NCBI RefSeq assembly: GCF_037076425.1
Contig: NZ_AP028127.1
Span: 1,394,001 to 1,458,000, forward strand
DNA: 64,000 nucleotides
Direction: 5' to 3'
Source of the DNA: Turicibacter faecis
GTDB taxonomy: Bacteria > Bacillota_I > Bacilli_A > MOL361 > Turicibacteraceae
Shown here: in pieces, positions 38,517 to 47,915 of the stretch
Position numbering within the stretch: the first letter of the stretch is position 1
Layout: each line of letters starts with the position of its first letter
The notes under the pieces: generated by a model
What the model was told of the DNA's origin: nothing
Seen by the model: the letters and a program-made list of their open reading frames with translations, nothing else
Databases searched by the model: none
Made by a program: the position numbers and the translations under genes

Positions 38517-39638
38517 ATGAAAAATATCATGAAATCTGTTATTCTTCTTGCATTTCTTGCAATTCTTTTACTCCAACCAGCGCCCATAATTGCGGCGACT
38601 AAAACTGGTTTTTTAACATGGGCTGATAAGGTCATCCCATCGCTTTTCCCATTTTTTGTTTTAACACGCCTCATGGTGTACTACCAGGTTCCCCAACTCA
38701 TTGGAAAACTATTAGCACCCCTTTTCAAGTACCTTCTTCATCTCTCGCCAATTACATTCTTTGTTATGTTAATGAGTATGATTAGCGGGAACCCATCCGG
38801 ATCTAAAATGGCGCGGGATTATTACGACCAACGCCTCATCAGTGACCGTGAGATGGAAGGATTGATGTACTTTTGTAATTTTTCAAGTCCACTATTTATT
38901 TTAGGAACGGTCGGCGTGGTGCTTTATCAATCAACAACCATCGGATACCTTCTCCTTATCGCGCATCTCGTTGGATCATTAACCGTCTTTCTAGCATGCT
39001 ATCCTTTATTACGTAATAAACATGCGCTAAGTCAGGTTAAAATCCAACTGCCTACCCAATCCTTCTCGTCCATTTTAATTGACTGTATTGAGGGAAGTTT
39101 ACAAACTTTAATTCGTATCGGTGGAATTATTGTTTTCTTTTATATTATATCAGAGGCGCTGACAATCATCCACTTTACATCGTTCATCAGCACCCTTACT
39201 TCCCCCTTACTCACCTCAATCAATCTTTCATCTGCCGATCCACTGATTGCCGGAATTTTAGAGTTTACTCAAGGAGTCACAAAAGTTTCCCAATCTTCTG
39301 CCTCCTTACAAATTAAACTCATTCTAACTGCTTTCATTGTAGGATTTACAGGACTCTCTGTCCATACTCAAAGTTTTATGTTTGCTAAAAACTTAAAGAT
39401 CCCTTATTTCAAATATCTTATGATGAGAATCCTCCATGGAACTACGAGTTCTATCATCATGGTTCTGTTGTCAAAAACCTATTTACTAGAAAACATCCAT
39501 GTCTTCGCACCAATAGAACCATCCACTTATCCACTTCCTCATCCAACCATTTCAATCACACTTTTTCTTCTAGCCACACTCATCATTTTAAAGGTAGGAC
39601 GTCTACTAAAACAAACATTCTTTACCTTTTCTAACTAA
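38517..39638 (+). CDS. ylbJ: Sporulation integral membrane protein YlbJ (nucleoside-recognition fold)
   Basis: A 373-residue polytopic protein with features of the Gate/nucleoside-recognition family: WADKVIPSLFPFFVLTRL near the N-terminus, ISGNPSGSKMARDYYD and the C-terminal TAFIVGFTGLSVHTQSFMFAK. In Bacillus the homologue is made in the mother cell under sigma-E and is needed for heat-resistant spores; here the role is inferred. It keeps the ylbH(rsmD)-ylbI(coaD)-ylbJ neighbourhood but faces the other way. RBS AGGTGATC. Confidence 0.9.
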   Translation: MKNIMKSVILLAFLAILLLQPAPIIAATKTGFLTWADKVIPSLFPFFVLTRLMVYYQVPQLIGKLLAPLFKYLLHLSPITFFVMLMSMISGNPSGSKMARDYYDQRLISDREMEGLMYFCNFSSPLFILGTVGVVLYQSTTIGYLLLIAHLVGSLTVFLACYPLLRNKHALSQVKIQLPTQSFSSILIDCIEGSLQTLIRIGGIIVFFYIISEALTIIHFTSFISTLTSPLLTSINLSSADPLIAGILEFTQGVTKVSQSSASLQIKLILTAFIVGFTGLSVHTQSFMFAKNLKIPYFKYLMMRILHGTTSSIIMVLLSKTYLLENIHVFAPIEPSTYPLPHPTISITLFLLATLIILKVGRLLKQTFFTFSN

Positions 39639-39649
39639 CTGGCGTCCAT

Positions 39650-39680
39650 TAAAAAAGCAGTCCGATAGGACTGCTTTTTT
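39650..39680. terminator. Bidirectional terminator between ylbJ and coaD
   Basis: AAAAAAGCAGTCC (39651-39663) with GGACTGCTTTTTT, loop GATA. Converging genes on both sides. Confidence 0.9.
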
Positions 39681-40179
39681 AATCTTTCTTTTTTAATTGT
39701 TGATACTTTTTTTCCAATTCCACTTGTACAAATGGGGGAACAAAACTTGACACATCCCCCCCAAATCTTGCAACTTCTTTCGTTGTCGATGAAGAGAGGA
39801 ACATATTCTCCGCTTTTGTCATCAAAAAGACAGTTTCAATATCTGGTGCCAGTCGCTTATTCGTCGTCGCAATCTGAAACTCATACTCAAAATCTGTTAC
39901 GGCACGTAACCCCCTTAAAATCGTTTTTGCCCCTACTTGTTTGGCAAAATCGACGATAAGTTGATCCGAGCATACCCTCACCTCTACACGTGGTAAATGA
40001 GCCGTTGCTTGCTTTAACAGAGCCACCCGCTCCTCAAGCGTAAATAATGTTTTTTTATTAATATTTTCTGCTACGGTGACATATAAATAGTCAAATAACT
40101 CGTAGCCCCTTTCAATCACATCTAAATGTCCATTAGTTACCGGATCGAAAGTTCCGGAATAAATTCCCACCTTATGCAC
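39679..40179 (-). CDS. coaD: Phosphopantetheine adenylyltransferase
   Basis: A 166-residue nucleotidyltransferase in CoA synthesis (4'-phosphopantetheine to dephospho-CoA): VGIYSGTFDPVTNGHLDVIERG (T/HxGH signature), RGLRAVTDFEYEFQ, and the TKEVARFGGDVSSFVPPFV C-terminus. GTG start. It follows rsmD by 23 bp, probably in one transcript. Confidence 0.97.
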   Translation of the reverse strand: MHKVGIYSGTFDPVTNGHLDVIERGYELFDYLYVTVAENINKKTLFTLEERVALLKQATAHLPRVEVRVCSDQLIVDFAKQVGAKTILRGLRAVTDFEYEFQIATTNKRLAPDIETVFLMTKAENMFLSSSTTKEVARFGGDVSSFVPPFVQVELEKKYQQLKKKD

Positions 40180-40202
40180 GACCTCATTCCCCCACTTTCT
40201 CG

Positions 40203-40757
40203 CTATGATTCACGACGGTAAATAGTAATCGCCGTAATTCCGTAGACTTCTCGTTTACAAACTACAATATCTCCAACCGAATCATGAAGTTCATCCTCTT
40301 TCAGACACTCAGCCATAATAATTCCACCCGGACTTAATAATTCATGCTCATGAATAAATTCAATCAACTCATTAATTCGTTGTCCTTTATATGGAGGATC
40401 TAATAAAATAAGATCAAACTTTAATTCACGTTTGACTATAGCTTTTAACGCCTTAAAGGCATCATTTCGATAAATTTCAACTCGCTCATCTAATTTTAAA
40501 TCTTTAATATTTTGCTTAATCGTCTGGATCGCTATATTTTCACGATCAACGAAAATAGCTCGTTCAATCCCACGACTTAATGACTCTATTCCAAGATTCC
40601 CACTTCCTCCAAAAAGATCTAGAGCAAGCCCTCCTTCAAAATACGGCCCTATAATATTAAAGATACTTTCCTTAACCTTATCTGTCGTCGGGCGTGTATT
40701 GGTCCCTTTAACAGCCTTGATACTGCGTCCTTTTAATGTACCAGCAACCACTCGCAT
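40203..40757 (-). CDS. rsmD: 16S rRNA (guanine-966,N2)-methyltransferase
   Basis: A 184-residue SAM-dependent methyltransferase with LDLFGGSGNLGIESLSRG (motif I, near 44-61), the catalytic LLDPPYKG (DPPY, near 120) and the N-terminal RVVAGTLKGRSIKAVKGTNTRPTTDKVKESIFN block. First gene of rsmD-coaD. Confidence 0.97.
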   Translation of the reverse strand: MRVVAGTLKGRSIKAVKGTNTRPTTDKVKESIFNIIGPYFEGGLALDLFGGSGNLGIESLSRGIERAIFVDRENIAIQTIKQNIKDLKLDERVEIYRNDAFKALKAIVKRELKFDLILLDPPYKGQRINELIEFIHEHELLSPGGIIMAECLKEDELHDSVGDIVVCKREVYGITAITIYRRES

Positions 40758-40913
40758 CTTATCACTTCCTAATATTTTTGCTAATTTAATTGTATAAAAA
40801 TTCTCGTTAATGTCAATATTATAATTGTAGCCAATCGGCTACTGTAAAATAATCCCCCCTATTCTTCTATCATACTTCTCCTCTCCCTTTCACATATGGT
40901 CAAAGTATGAATA

Positions 40914-40991
40914 ATAAGCCGCCACTCCCCCTAGGCGGCTTATTTTTATTATATTGCTCAAAAAAAGATTGCCTGTCGGCAATCTTTTTTA
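40914..40991 (-). terminator. Tandem terminators of ffh
   Basis: Two hairpins follow ffh on the minus strand. The first (40963-40990) is AAAAGATTGCC with GGCAATCTTTT. The second (40914-40943) is AATAAGCCGCC with GGCGGCTTATT. Both have T-runs. Confidence 0.8.
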
Positions 40992-40993
40992 TA

Positions 40994-42424
40994 TTAGAAA
41001 CGGAAACCTCCACGTCCCTTTCCTTTTCCTTTTTTCCCTGAACCAGGTCCCATCATTCCAGAAAGCCCTGCTAACGGATTAGACCCACCACGTTGCATCG
41101 CTGCGGCCATACGTTCCATTTGGCGTGGATCCATATTTGAAAAACGTTTCATCATTTTACGCATATCCGTGAACTGTTTAATTAATCGGTTAACTTCCGC
41201 AAGATCACATCCACACCCTTTAGCAATACGATTTTTTCGACTGGCATTAATTAAATCTGGATTTTTTCGCTCCTGCTCTGTCATCGAATAAATAATAGCT
41301 TCAACACGGGCCATTTGTTTAGGATCAATATTAATATCTTTCAATTGATTTCCAACTCCGGGAATCATTTTTAAAATATCTTCAAATGCACCGAGTCGTT
41401 TCATTTGCTTCATTTGTTTTAAGAAATCATTAAAATCATACGTTGCATTCATCATCTTATCTGCAAGCTTCATGCTCTCTTCTTCATCAAAGTTTTCTTG
41501 AGCACGTTCAATTAACGTCATGACATCTCCCATTCCCAAAATACGAGAAGCCATCCGTTCTGGGTGGAATACTTCTAATGTATCTAGTTTTTCCCCCATC
41601 CCCATAAACTTAATCGGAACATTCGTCATTTTACGAATTGATAGAGCTGCCCCACCGCGTGTATCCCCATCTAACTTCGTTAAAATAACCCCTGTCAAAT
41701 CTAACTGTTGATGGAAAGATTCAGCGACATTAACTGCATCTTGCCCGGTCATCGCATCGACAACTAAGAGGATTTCCTGAGGCTTCACTAAAGCCTTAAT
41801 TTCTTTTAATTCATTCATTAATGATTCATCAATGTGCAAGCGTCCAGCCGTATCAATAATCACTAAATCGTGACCATTTTCTTTGGCATAAGCAATTGCT
41901 TCAGCTGCAATGTCAACTGGATTCATGGATGTTCCTTTTTCGAAAACAGGAATATTTAATTGTTTCCCAATAGTTTTTAACTGATCGACGGCGGCTGGTC
42001 GATAGACGTCACAAGCTACTAATAATGGATTCTTCTTATCCTTTTTACGCAAATAAGTTGATAATTTACCTGTGTGTGTTGTTTTCCCGGCACCTTGAAG
42101 ACCAACCATCATAAAAACTGCTGGCTTAGATGTACCGAAATTTAAATACTCTGCTTCATCTCCCATTAATTTAGTTAACTCTTCATTAACGATTTTAATA
42201 ACCTGTTGTCCTGGGGTTAAGCTTTTTAAAACTGTCTCCCCTATAGCCTTTTCTTTCACTTCTTTAATGAATTCACGTACTACTTTAATGTTAACATCCG
42301 CTTCAAGTAAGGCTAAACGCACCTCTCGCATCATGACATCAACGTCTTTTTCTGTTAATTTCCCTTTACGTGTCACGTTTTTTAACGCAGACTGTAAACG
42401 TTCTGATAATGTTTCAAATGCCAT
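40994..42424 (-). CDS. ffh: Signal recognition particle protein Ffh
   Basis: A 476-residue SRP GTPase with N domain (1-90), G domain with GLQGAGKTTHTGKL (G1), DTAGR (G3) and TKLDG (G4), and the Met-rich M domain binding SRP RNA and signal peptides (PRQMERMAAAMQRGG...). The C-terminal tail is Gly/Lys-rich (GKKGKGKGRGGFRF). The ATG at 42424 is preferred to a TTG one codon upstream, by GGAGG spacing. It follows ylxM. Confidence 0.98.
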   Translation of the reverse strand: MAFETLSERLQSALKNVTRKGKLTEKDVDVMMREVRLALLEADVNIKVVREFIKEVKEKAIGETVLKSLTPGQQVIKIVNEELTKLMGDEAEYLNFGTSKPAVFMMVGLQGAGKTTHTGKLSTYLRKKDKKNPLLVACDVYRPAAVDQLKTIGKQLNIPVFEKGTSMNPVDIAAEAIAYAKENGHDLVIIDTAGRLHIDESLMNELKEIKALVKPQEILLVVDAMTGQDAVNVAESFHQQLDLTGVILTKLDGDTRGGAALSIRKMTNVPIKFMGMGEKLDTLEVFHPERMASRILGMGDVMTLIERAQENFDEEESMKLADKMMNATYDFNDFLKQMKQMKRLGAFEDILKMIPGVGNQLKDINIDPKQMARVEAIIYSMTEQERKNPDLINASRKNRIAKGCGCDLAEVNRLIKQFTDMRKMMKRFSNMDPRQMERMAAAMQRGGSNPLAGLSGMMGPGSGKKGKGKGRGGFRF

Positions 42425-42553
42425 CAACTAAACCTCCTATATCCAACTGTATGAATCATCTATGATTTAAGCTACCGCTCATTCTATTTCGTCCGAAACA
42501 TTTAAAATTTATTTTATTTCTTTTCTTAAAAGCAAGCGTGCCCTCTAACCAAA

Positions 42554-42871
42554 TTAATCGAGCGCCTGTAACTCATCCATCCATTGTCTTAGTCGTTCAT
42601 CGGTTAAATCGACTAAAATTTGTCCTATAATTTTTTCACGCGCCTCACGCTTACTTAGTAATTGTAATTTTTCCTCATACCCGTCAAGTAATTTTTCCGT
42701 ACGTTTAATATTATCAAAGACGGCTGTGCGACTCACTTCAAATTGCTCCGCAATCTCACTTAATGATAAATCTTCCTGATAATATAATTCAAAATATAAC
42801 TTTTGCTTCGCCGTCAACAATGCCTGATAGATATCGTATAATTCATTCATCCGATTAACCTTTTCTAGCAC
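42554..42871 (-). CDS. ylxM: YlxM family HTH protein, SRP regulator
   Basis: A 105-residue sigma-70-region-4-like helix-turn-helix protein ([27 protein letters not shown]). In streptococci and Bacillus YlxM is co-transcribed with ffh and modulates SRP. The GTG start gives [16 protein letters not shown], as in homologues. A palindrome lies upstream (43034-43056). Confidence 0.93.
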   Translation of the reverse strand: MLEKVNRMNELYDIYQALLTAKQKLYFELYYQEDLSLSEIAEQFEVSRTAVFDNIKRTEKLLDGYEEKLQLLSKREAREKIIGQILVDLTDERLRQWMDELQALD

Positions 42872-43033
42872 AGTTACACCCCCAGTCTATCTATCCAAAG
42901 TGATTCCGGCTCTTTTTCATACCCTCACCGAATACAATAAACCGAATACCTCATCAAACAGAAGGTCTTTTTCCCCTGTCATTTAAAAAGTCCTTAGCCC
43001 CGCTTCAACACGTGTATTATTTATACTATGATA

Positions 43034-43056
43034 CAACGGAACGAAACGTTCCGTTG
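43034..43056. promoter_or_regulatory. 23-bp palindrome upstream of ylxM-ffh
   Basis: CAACGGAACG-AAA-CGTTCCGTTG is a perfect 10-bp inverted repeat with a 3-bp centre. No T-run follows on either strand, so it is not a usual terminator. On the minus strand AT-rich -10-like sequence (TATAAATAAT) follows 8-20 bp downstream, so it sits where an operator over the -35 would lie. The regulator is unknown. Confidence 0.45.
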
Positions 43057-43125
43057 ACCGATCAAAATGAAGTCGCATCAGACAGAAAAAATCAACCTTA
43101 ATAAATGGATTTTCTTTTTATAAAT

Positions 43126-44136
43126 TTATTGAGATTCTCGCTTATCAAATAAATCCGCAAACAATCCATAAATATACTGCTCAATATCAAATTGTACAAG
43201 GTCCTCAGGTTTTTCTCCAAGCCCAACGTATTTAATTGGAATTCCAATTTCGTTACGAATAGCCAGCACAATCCCACCTTTAGCTGTCCCATCTAATTTA
43301 GTTAAAACAATTCCAGAAACATCCGTAGCCTCTAAGAAAGCTTTCGCTTGGCTCATTCCATTTTGTCCTGTTGTAGCATCTACGACAAGTAATGTCTCGT
43401 GTGGGGCCCCTGGGACCTCTCTTTCAATGACACGTTTAATTTTTTCAAGTTCTTTCATTAAATTAACTTTATTTTGTAAGCGTCCCGCTGTATCGCATAA
43501 TAAGACATCAACTTGGCGAGATTTTGCTTCTTTAATCGCGTCAAACATAACAGCAGATGGATCTGATCCTTCCTTAAGAGAAACAACGTCAACGTCTAAG
43601 CGATCTCCCCAAACTTGTAACTGTTCAATTGCTCCCGCACGGAATGTATCTCCTGCAGCCAGTAAAACTGATTTTCCTTTTCCTTTTAACTGATGAGCAA
43701 TTTTAGCGATTGACGTCGTTTTCCCAACTCCGTTTACTCCAACGAATAAGATAACCGTTAATCCCTCTTTATTCATTCTCAAATTAGAGTTAACAATTTC
43801 ACCCTTTACATAAATTTCAAATAATTTATCTACCATTACTCGTTCAAGTTCTTCAGGTTTTGTTACGCCATACTCACGAACCGTATCTTTTAACTGATCG
43901 ATAAAGTCCACCACCGTTGATACCCCAACATCGGCTAAAATAAAAATATCCTCTAATTCATCAAATAATTCATCATTCACATCTGAGTAGTTAGAAAAAA
44001 CGGCCTGTAATTGTTTTAATAAACTTCCACGCGTTTTTTTCATTCCTTCTTTATAGTGTTTTTGTGCACGTAATTCTGTTTCAGATACTTCCTTATTTCC
44101 TAAAACGATCGATTTTAAGCGATCAAATAAACCCAT
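43126..44136 (-). CDS. ftsY: SRP receptor FtsY
   Basis: A 336-residue GTPase that docks SRP at the membrane. The NG domain has GVNGVGKTTSIAKIA (G1, near 133), DTAGRLQNKVNLM (G3) and TKLDGTAKGG (G4), and ends with GLGEKPEDLVQFD. It lacks a long acidic A domain. The ATG at 44136 (MGLFDRLKS) follows GAGGTGA by 5-6 nt. It follows smc by 81 bp. Confidence 0.98.
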   Translation of the reverse strand: MGLFDRLKSIVLGNKEVSETELRAQKHYKEGMKKTRGSLLKQLQAVFSNYSDVNDELFDELEDIFILADVGVSTVVDFIDQLKDTVREYGVTKPEELERVMVDKLFEIYVKGEIVNSNLRMNKEGLTVILFVGVNGVGKTTSIAKIAHQLKGKGKSVLLAAGDTFRAGAIEQLQVWGDRLDVDVVSLKEGSDPSAVMFDAIKEAKSRQVDVLLCDTAGRLQNKVNLMKELEKIKRVIEREVPGAPHETLLVVDATTGQNGMSQAKAFLEATDVSGIVLTKLDGTAKGGIVLAIRNEIGIPIKYVGLGEKPEDLVQFDIEQYIYGLFADLFDKRESQ

Positions 44137-44217
44137 GGAATTCACCTCAATCATTGTATTATCCTAATATAAATTACTACTTATTGTTACTCTACCATAC
44201 TTTTTATCATCTGACCA

Positions 44218-47200
44218 TCACTTTTCATCATCCATATAATCAGAGACATTTTCCATTCGAACTGAAACAAGTTTTGTTACCCCGCGCTCCTGCATCGTCA
44301 CGCCGTATAAAACGTCCGCCTTTTCCATTGTCCCCTTACGGTGTGTAATCACAATAAATTGTGTTTCTTTACTAAAGGCCTTTAAGTAATTAGCATAACG
44401 CGCAACGTTTGCCTCATCAAGCGCCGCCTCTACCTCATCCAAAACGCAAAATGGTACCGTGCGAACACGTAAAATGGCAAATAATAAAGAAATTGATGTT
44501 AAGGCTTTTTGCCCACCCGATAATAAATTAGATGTTTTTAACTTTGTACCTGGTGGCTGAGCAATAATTTCAACCCCTGTATTTAATAAATCGTGAGGAT
44601 CCGTTAAAACAAGATCAGCCGTTCCACCACCAAATAATTTTTTAAAGATTTCAATATAATGTTCACGGACCGCATCAAACGTTTCTTTAAACTTAACGGT
44701 CATCTCCTGGTCCATTTCATTAATCGTTTCCTCTAAGGTGGCCTTGGCTTCAATTAAATCATCACGTTGAGTCGTTAAAAATTCATATCGTTCCCTTACA
44801 CGCTCGTACTCTTGAATTGCCCCAAGGTTAATTTCGCCAAGCGCGTTCATCTGATTTTTAATGGTACGAATTCGAGCCTTCATTTCATCAATTGACCCCT
44901 TTAATGGGTAGTTTTCATTCGCATGGTCGAAAGTCATTTGATATTCTTCTTCTAGTTTATGAATCAAGATATCCATCTCGACGTCAATTTTTCCAAGTGT
45001 GACGTCTAATTGTTTTAACGATTCAGACATTTGTTGTTGGACCTTATGGCTTTCTCTTACCTCGCGTTCAAGCAGTTCTAATTCTTGACTAACCTGAGTT
45101 AAATTCATTCTTTCTGATTGAATTTGGCTTAAAATCTCTTCGCGACTTTCCTGATTTTTAACAAGATCGGCCTCTAATTGGATAACCTCATCATCATTTC
45201 CACTGATCGCTTGCTCGCTTTCCTCAATTTTGTTCAGTAACTCTTGGAGTTGCTGCTCTACCTGTTGACGTTCATCACTCAATCGTTCAAAAGTTGATGT
45301 TTCATTATGCAATGCCGTCTCAAGTTTAGCCACTTCAACCTTTAATTCCGTCATCTGATGTAATAATTGAGATTTTAACTCCTCTTGTTGCTCAATCTGA
45401 TGCTCTAACGCCTCTAGAGTCGCCTTTTCTTCCTCAATACGATTTTCTAATTGTAGACGTTGCTCTGCTAATTCATTATTTTTTTGTACGGCTTGTTTCA
45501 ATTCCGTCTCATACTCTACCCGCTCATCTTCAAGCATTTGTTCACGCTCTTGTTGGGATTTTTCTCGGTATTCAAAAGCTAACTTTTGTTGATTAACTTC
45601 TGCTAATTTATCTTTTAATCGTTCGCCCTCCGCCTGAACTTTTTGTAACTCTCGTTCCGTCTCTTTGACGGTTTCTTTCCATTGTTCTTGAAGTTGGCGC
45701 GATTGTTCCACTTCTCCTTCAAGCGTGGCTATTTGCTGTTTACACTCCTCAATCTCATTCTTTTGTCGTAATAAGGATGACCCTTGACGTTTGATGGCTC
45801 CTCCGGTCATGGCACCACCCGCATTAATCACATCTCCTTCTAATGTCACGATGCGATATCGATAATTTAACTGTTTAGCTAAATTTTTAGATGTATTCAA
45901 ATCACGGGTAACAATAATACCCCCTAAAATATTTTCAATAATGTGACGATAACGCTCATCATACTCAACGAGCTCAGAAGCCACGCCAATGACATCGCGA
46001 TGACCCTGGATTCGATTTCTAACATCACTCGGTAATACGCGTGGTTTGATCACATTTAACGGTAAAAATGTAGCACGCCCTGCATGATTTCTTTTTAAAA
46101 ATTCAATCGCTCGCTTTGCATCATCATCCGTCGTTGTGACAATTTGCTGCATCACCGGACCTAACACAACATCCATCGCTAACTCTAATGATTTAGGAAT
46201 CGTTACTAACTCAGCAACTGCCCCTTCAATCCCCTTAATCTGATTTTGTTCACGGGCCTTTAAAATCTTTTTTACCCCTTCGTTAAATCCAGAAAAATCC
46301 TTTTGCGCATCTTCTAGCCACTGCAATCGATTCGTTAATTTATCTAATTGATGCGTCAATTGCCGATGTCGGTTTGTCTCCATTTCCGACTGTTTCAACT
46401 TTTGTTGATATTCCTTATGTAACGTCTGATATTGATCACGCTTTTCCTTTAGCGTCGTTTCAAAATCACCATATTTTTTTATAAATGCCGATTGCTCTTC
46501 TTGTAAGGCTTCCCGTTCTATTCTTATTTTTTCCTCATCTTCAGCAAGACGTGTAATAATGTTTTCACTACGTGTAATTTGCTGACTAATCGTCTGGTAT
46601 TGATTTTTAACACTTGATAGTTGATTCACATCTTTAAAATAAGACTCTCTTGTCGCCTCCAACTGACTCTTTAAGTTTTCTTCTAAATGCTGATATTCCT
46701 CGGATACCTTCGTTAATTGAGACTGGTGATGTTCAAGGGAGTCCCTTGTCTTTGAAACCCGAGTCTCAACCTCGAAAACGTGTGAAATAGATTGGTCGAG
46801 ACGCTCCTTTAACTGCGCCTGTTGCATAGCCAACTCTTCTTTATTAAAGGATGCGTTTTTATGTCGTTCTCTTAGCACATCCCGTTGTCCCTGGAGTCGT
46901 TGAATACTTTCCGATGTCTCAACTAACCGGGCTTGTAATTCTTCAAGTTGACCCTCTTTGTGCTGCTTTTGTTGTTTTAACTCATCGCGTCGGCGTTCAT
47001 CCGTTAAGATTTTCGTCTGAATACTTACATGTTCAAATTCAACATTTTTTCGTTCTTTTTTCGCATGGGCTAATTGATCGTTTAAAGTTTTAATGTCGTA
47101 AGCTAGCACACTAATTTCAGAATCGCTACATTCTTGTTTAAGCAATAAATACTTTTGTGCCTGATCCGCTTGCTTTCGTAAAGGTTCCACCTGATCTTCA

Positions 47201-47793
47201 ATTTCAAAAATAATGTCTTGCACGCGACTTAAATTATCACTCGTTGACTCCAACTTTCGTGTCGCCTCTTTTTTCCGCATCTTATACTTTAAAACACCCG
47301 CCGCCTCCTCAATAATCGTGCGGCGCTCTTCTACGCGTGCCTCAACAATAGCCTTGACTTTGTCCTGTGAAATAATAGATAACGAATCATGTCCGATTCC
47401 GGTATCCATTATCAAGTCAATCACATCTTTCAAACGTACTTTCTGCTTATTAATTAAATATTCCCCATCGCCTGTTCGATAAACCCGACGGGTAATACTA
47501 ACTTCCTCATAATCAATAGGTAAGCTATGGCAACTATTATCAAGGACGAGCGTCACCTCTGCAAAGTTCAAAGGCTTTCTCGTTGAGGTTCCCGCAAAAA
47601 TAATATCCTCCATTTTAGCACCGCGTAAACTTTTAGCTGATTGTTCACCTAAAACCCAGCGTATCGCATCAGAAATATTACTTTTCCCTGACCCATTCGG
47701 ACCTACTACAGCCGTCACGCCCTTTTCAAATTCAACGACTGTTTTATCTGCAAAGGATTTAAAACCAATTGTTTCTATTCTTTTTAAATACAT
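44218..47793 (-). CDS. smc: Chromosome partition protein SMC
   Basis: A 1191-residue condensin: N-terminal Walker A (VGPNGSGKSNISDAIRWVLGEQS, 32-54), two long coiled coils (about 170-500 and 670-1010) around a hinge (VIPKSLE to GGAMTGGAI), and the C-terminal ABC part with LSGGQKALTSISLLFAI and CVLDEVEAALDEANV. It compacts and segregates chromosomes with ScpA/ScpB. First gene of smc-ftsY. Confidence 0.98.
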   Translation of the reverse strand: MYLKRIETIGFKSFADKTVVEFEKGVTAVVGPNGSGKSNISDAIRWVLGEQSAKSLRGAKMEDIIFAGTSTRKPLNFAEVTLVLDNSCHSLPIDYEEVSITRRVYRTGDGEYLINKQKVRLKDVIDLIMDTGIGHDSLSIISQDKVKAIVEARVEERRTIIEEAAGVLKYKMRKKEATRKLESTSDNLSRVQDIIFEIEDQVEPLRKQADQAQKYLLLKQECSDSEISVLAYDIKTLNDQLAHAKKERKNVEFEHVSIQTKILTDERRRDELKQQKQHKEGQLEELQARLVETSESIQRLQGQRDVLRERHKNASFNKEELAMQQAQLKERLDQSISHVFEVETRVSKTRDSLEHHQSQLTKVSEEYQHLEENLKSQLEATRESYFKDVNQLSSVKNQYQTISQQITRSENIITRLAEDEEKIRIEREALQEEQSAFIKKYGDFETTLKEKRDQYQTLHKEYQQKLKQSEMETNRHRQLTHQLDKLTNRLQWLEDAQKDFSGFNEGVKKILKAREQNQIKGIEGAVAELVTIPKSLELAMDVVLGPVMQQIVTTTDDDAKRAIEFLKRNHAGRATFLPLNVIKPRVLPSDVRNRIQGHRDVIGVASELVEYDERYRHIIENILGGIIVTRDLNTSKNLAKQLNYRYRIVTLEGDVINAGGAMTGGAIKRQGSSLLRQKNEIEECKQQIATLEGEVEQSRQLQEQWKETVKETERELQKVQAEGERLKDKLAEVNQQKLAFEYREKSQQEREQMLEDERVEYETELKQAVQKNNELAEQRLQLENRIEEEKATLEALEHQIEQQEELKSQLLHQMTELKVEVAKLETALHNETSTFERLSDERQQVEQQLQELLNKIEESEQAISGNDDEVIQLEADLVKNQESREEILSQIQSERMNLTQVSQELELLEREVRESHKVQQQMSESLKQLDVTLGKIDVEMDILIHKLEEEYQMTFDHANENYPLKGSIDEMKARIRTIKNQMNALGEINLGAIQEYERVRERYEFLTTQRDDLIEAKATLEETINEMDQEMTVKFKETFDAVREHYIEIFKKLFGGGTADLVLTDPHDLLNTGVEIIAQPPGTKLKTSNLLSGGQKALTSISLLFAILRVRTVPFCVLDEVEAALDEANVARYANYLKAFSKETQFIVITHRKGTMEKADVLYGVTMQERGVTKLVSVRMENVSDYMDDEK

Positions 47794-47915
47794 ATGTTTC
47801 TTCCTTTATCTACATTATTAACTTTATTATTATACCGAATGTTTGTCGTAAAATAAAGGGACAAGACGAGGGTTAAGATACGGAGTTTATAAACAGGTTA
47901 TTAGTGAGGTGACCC

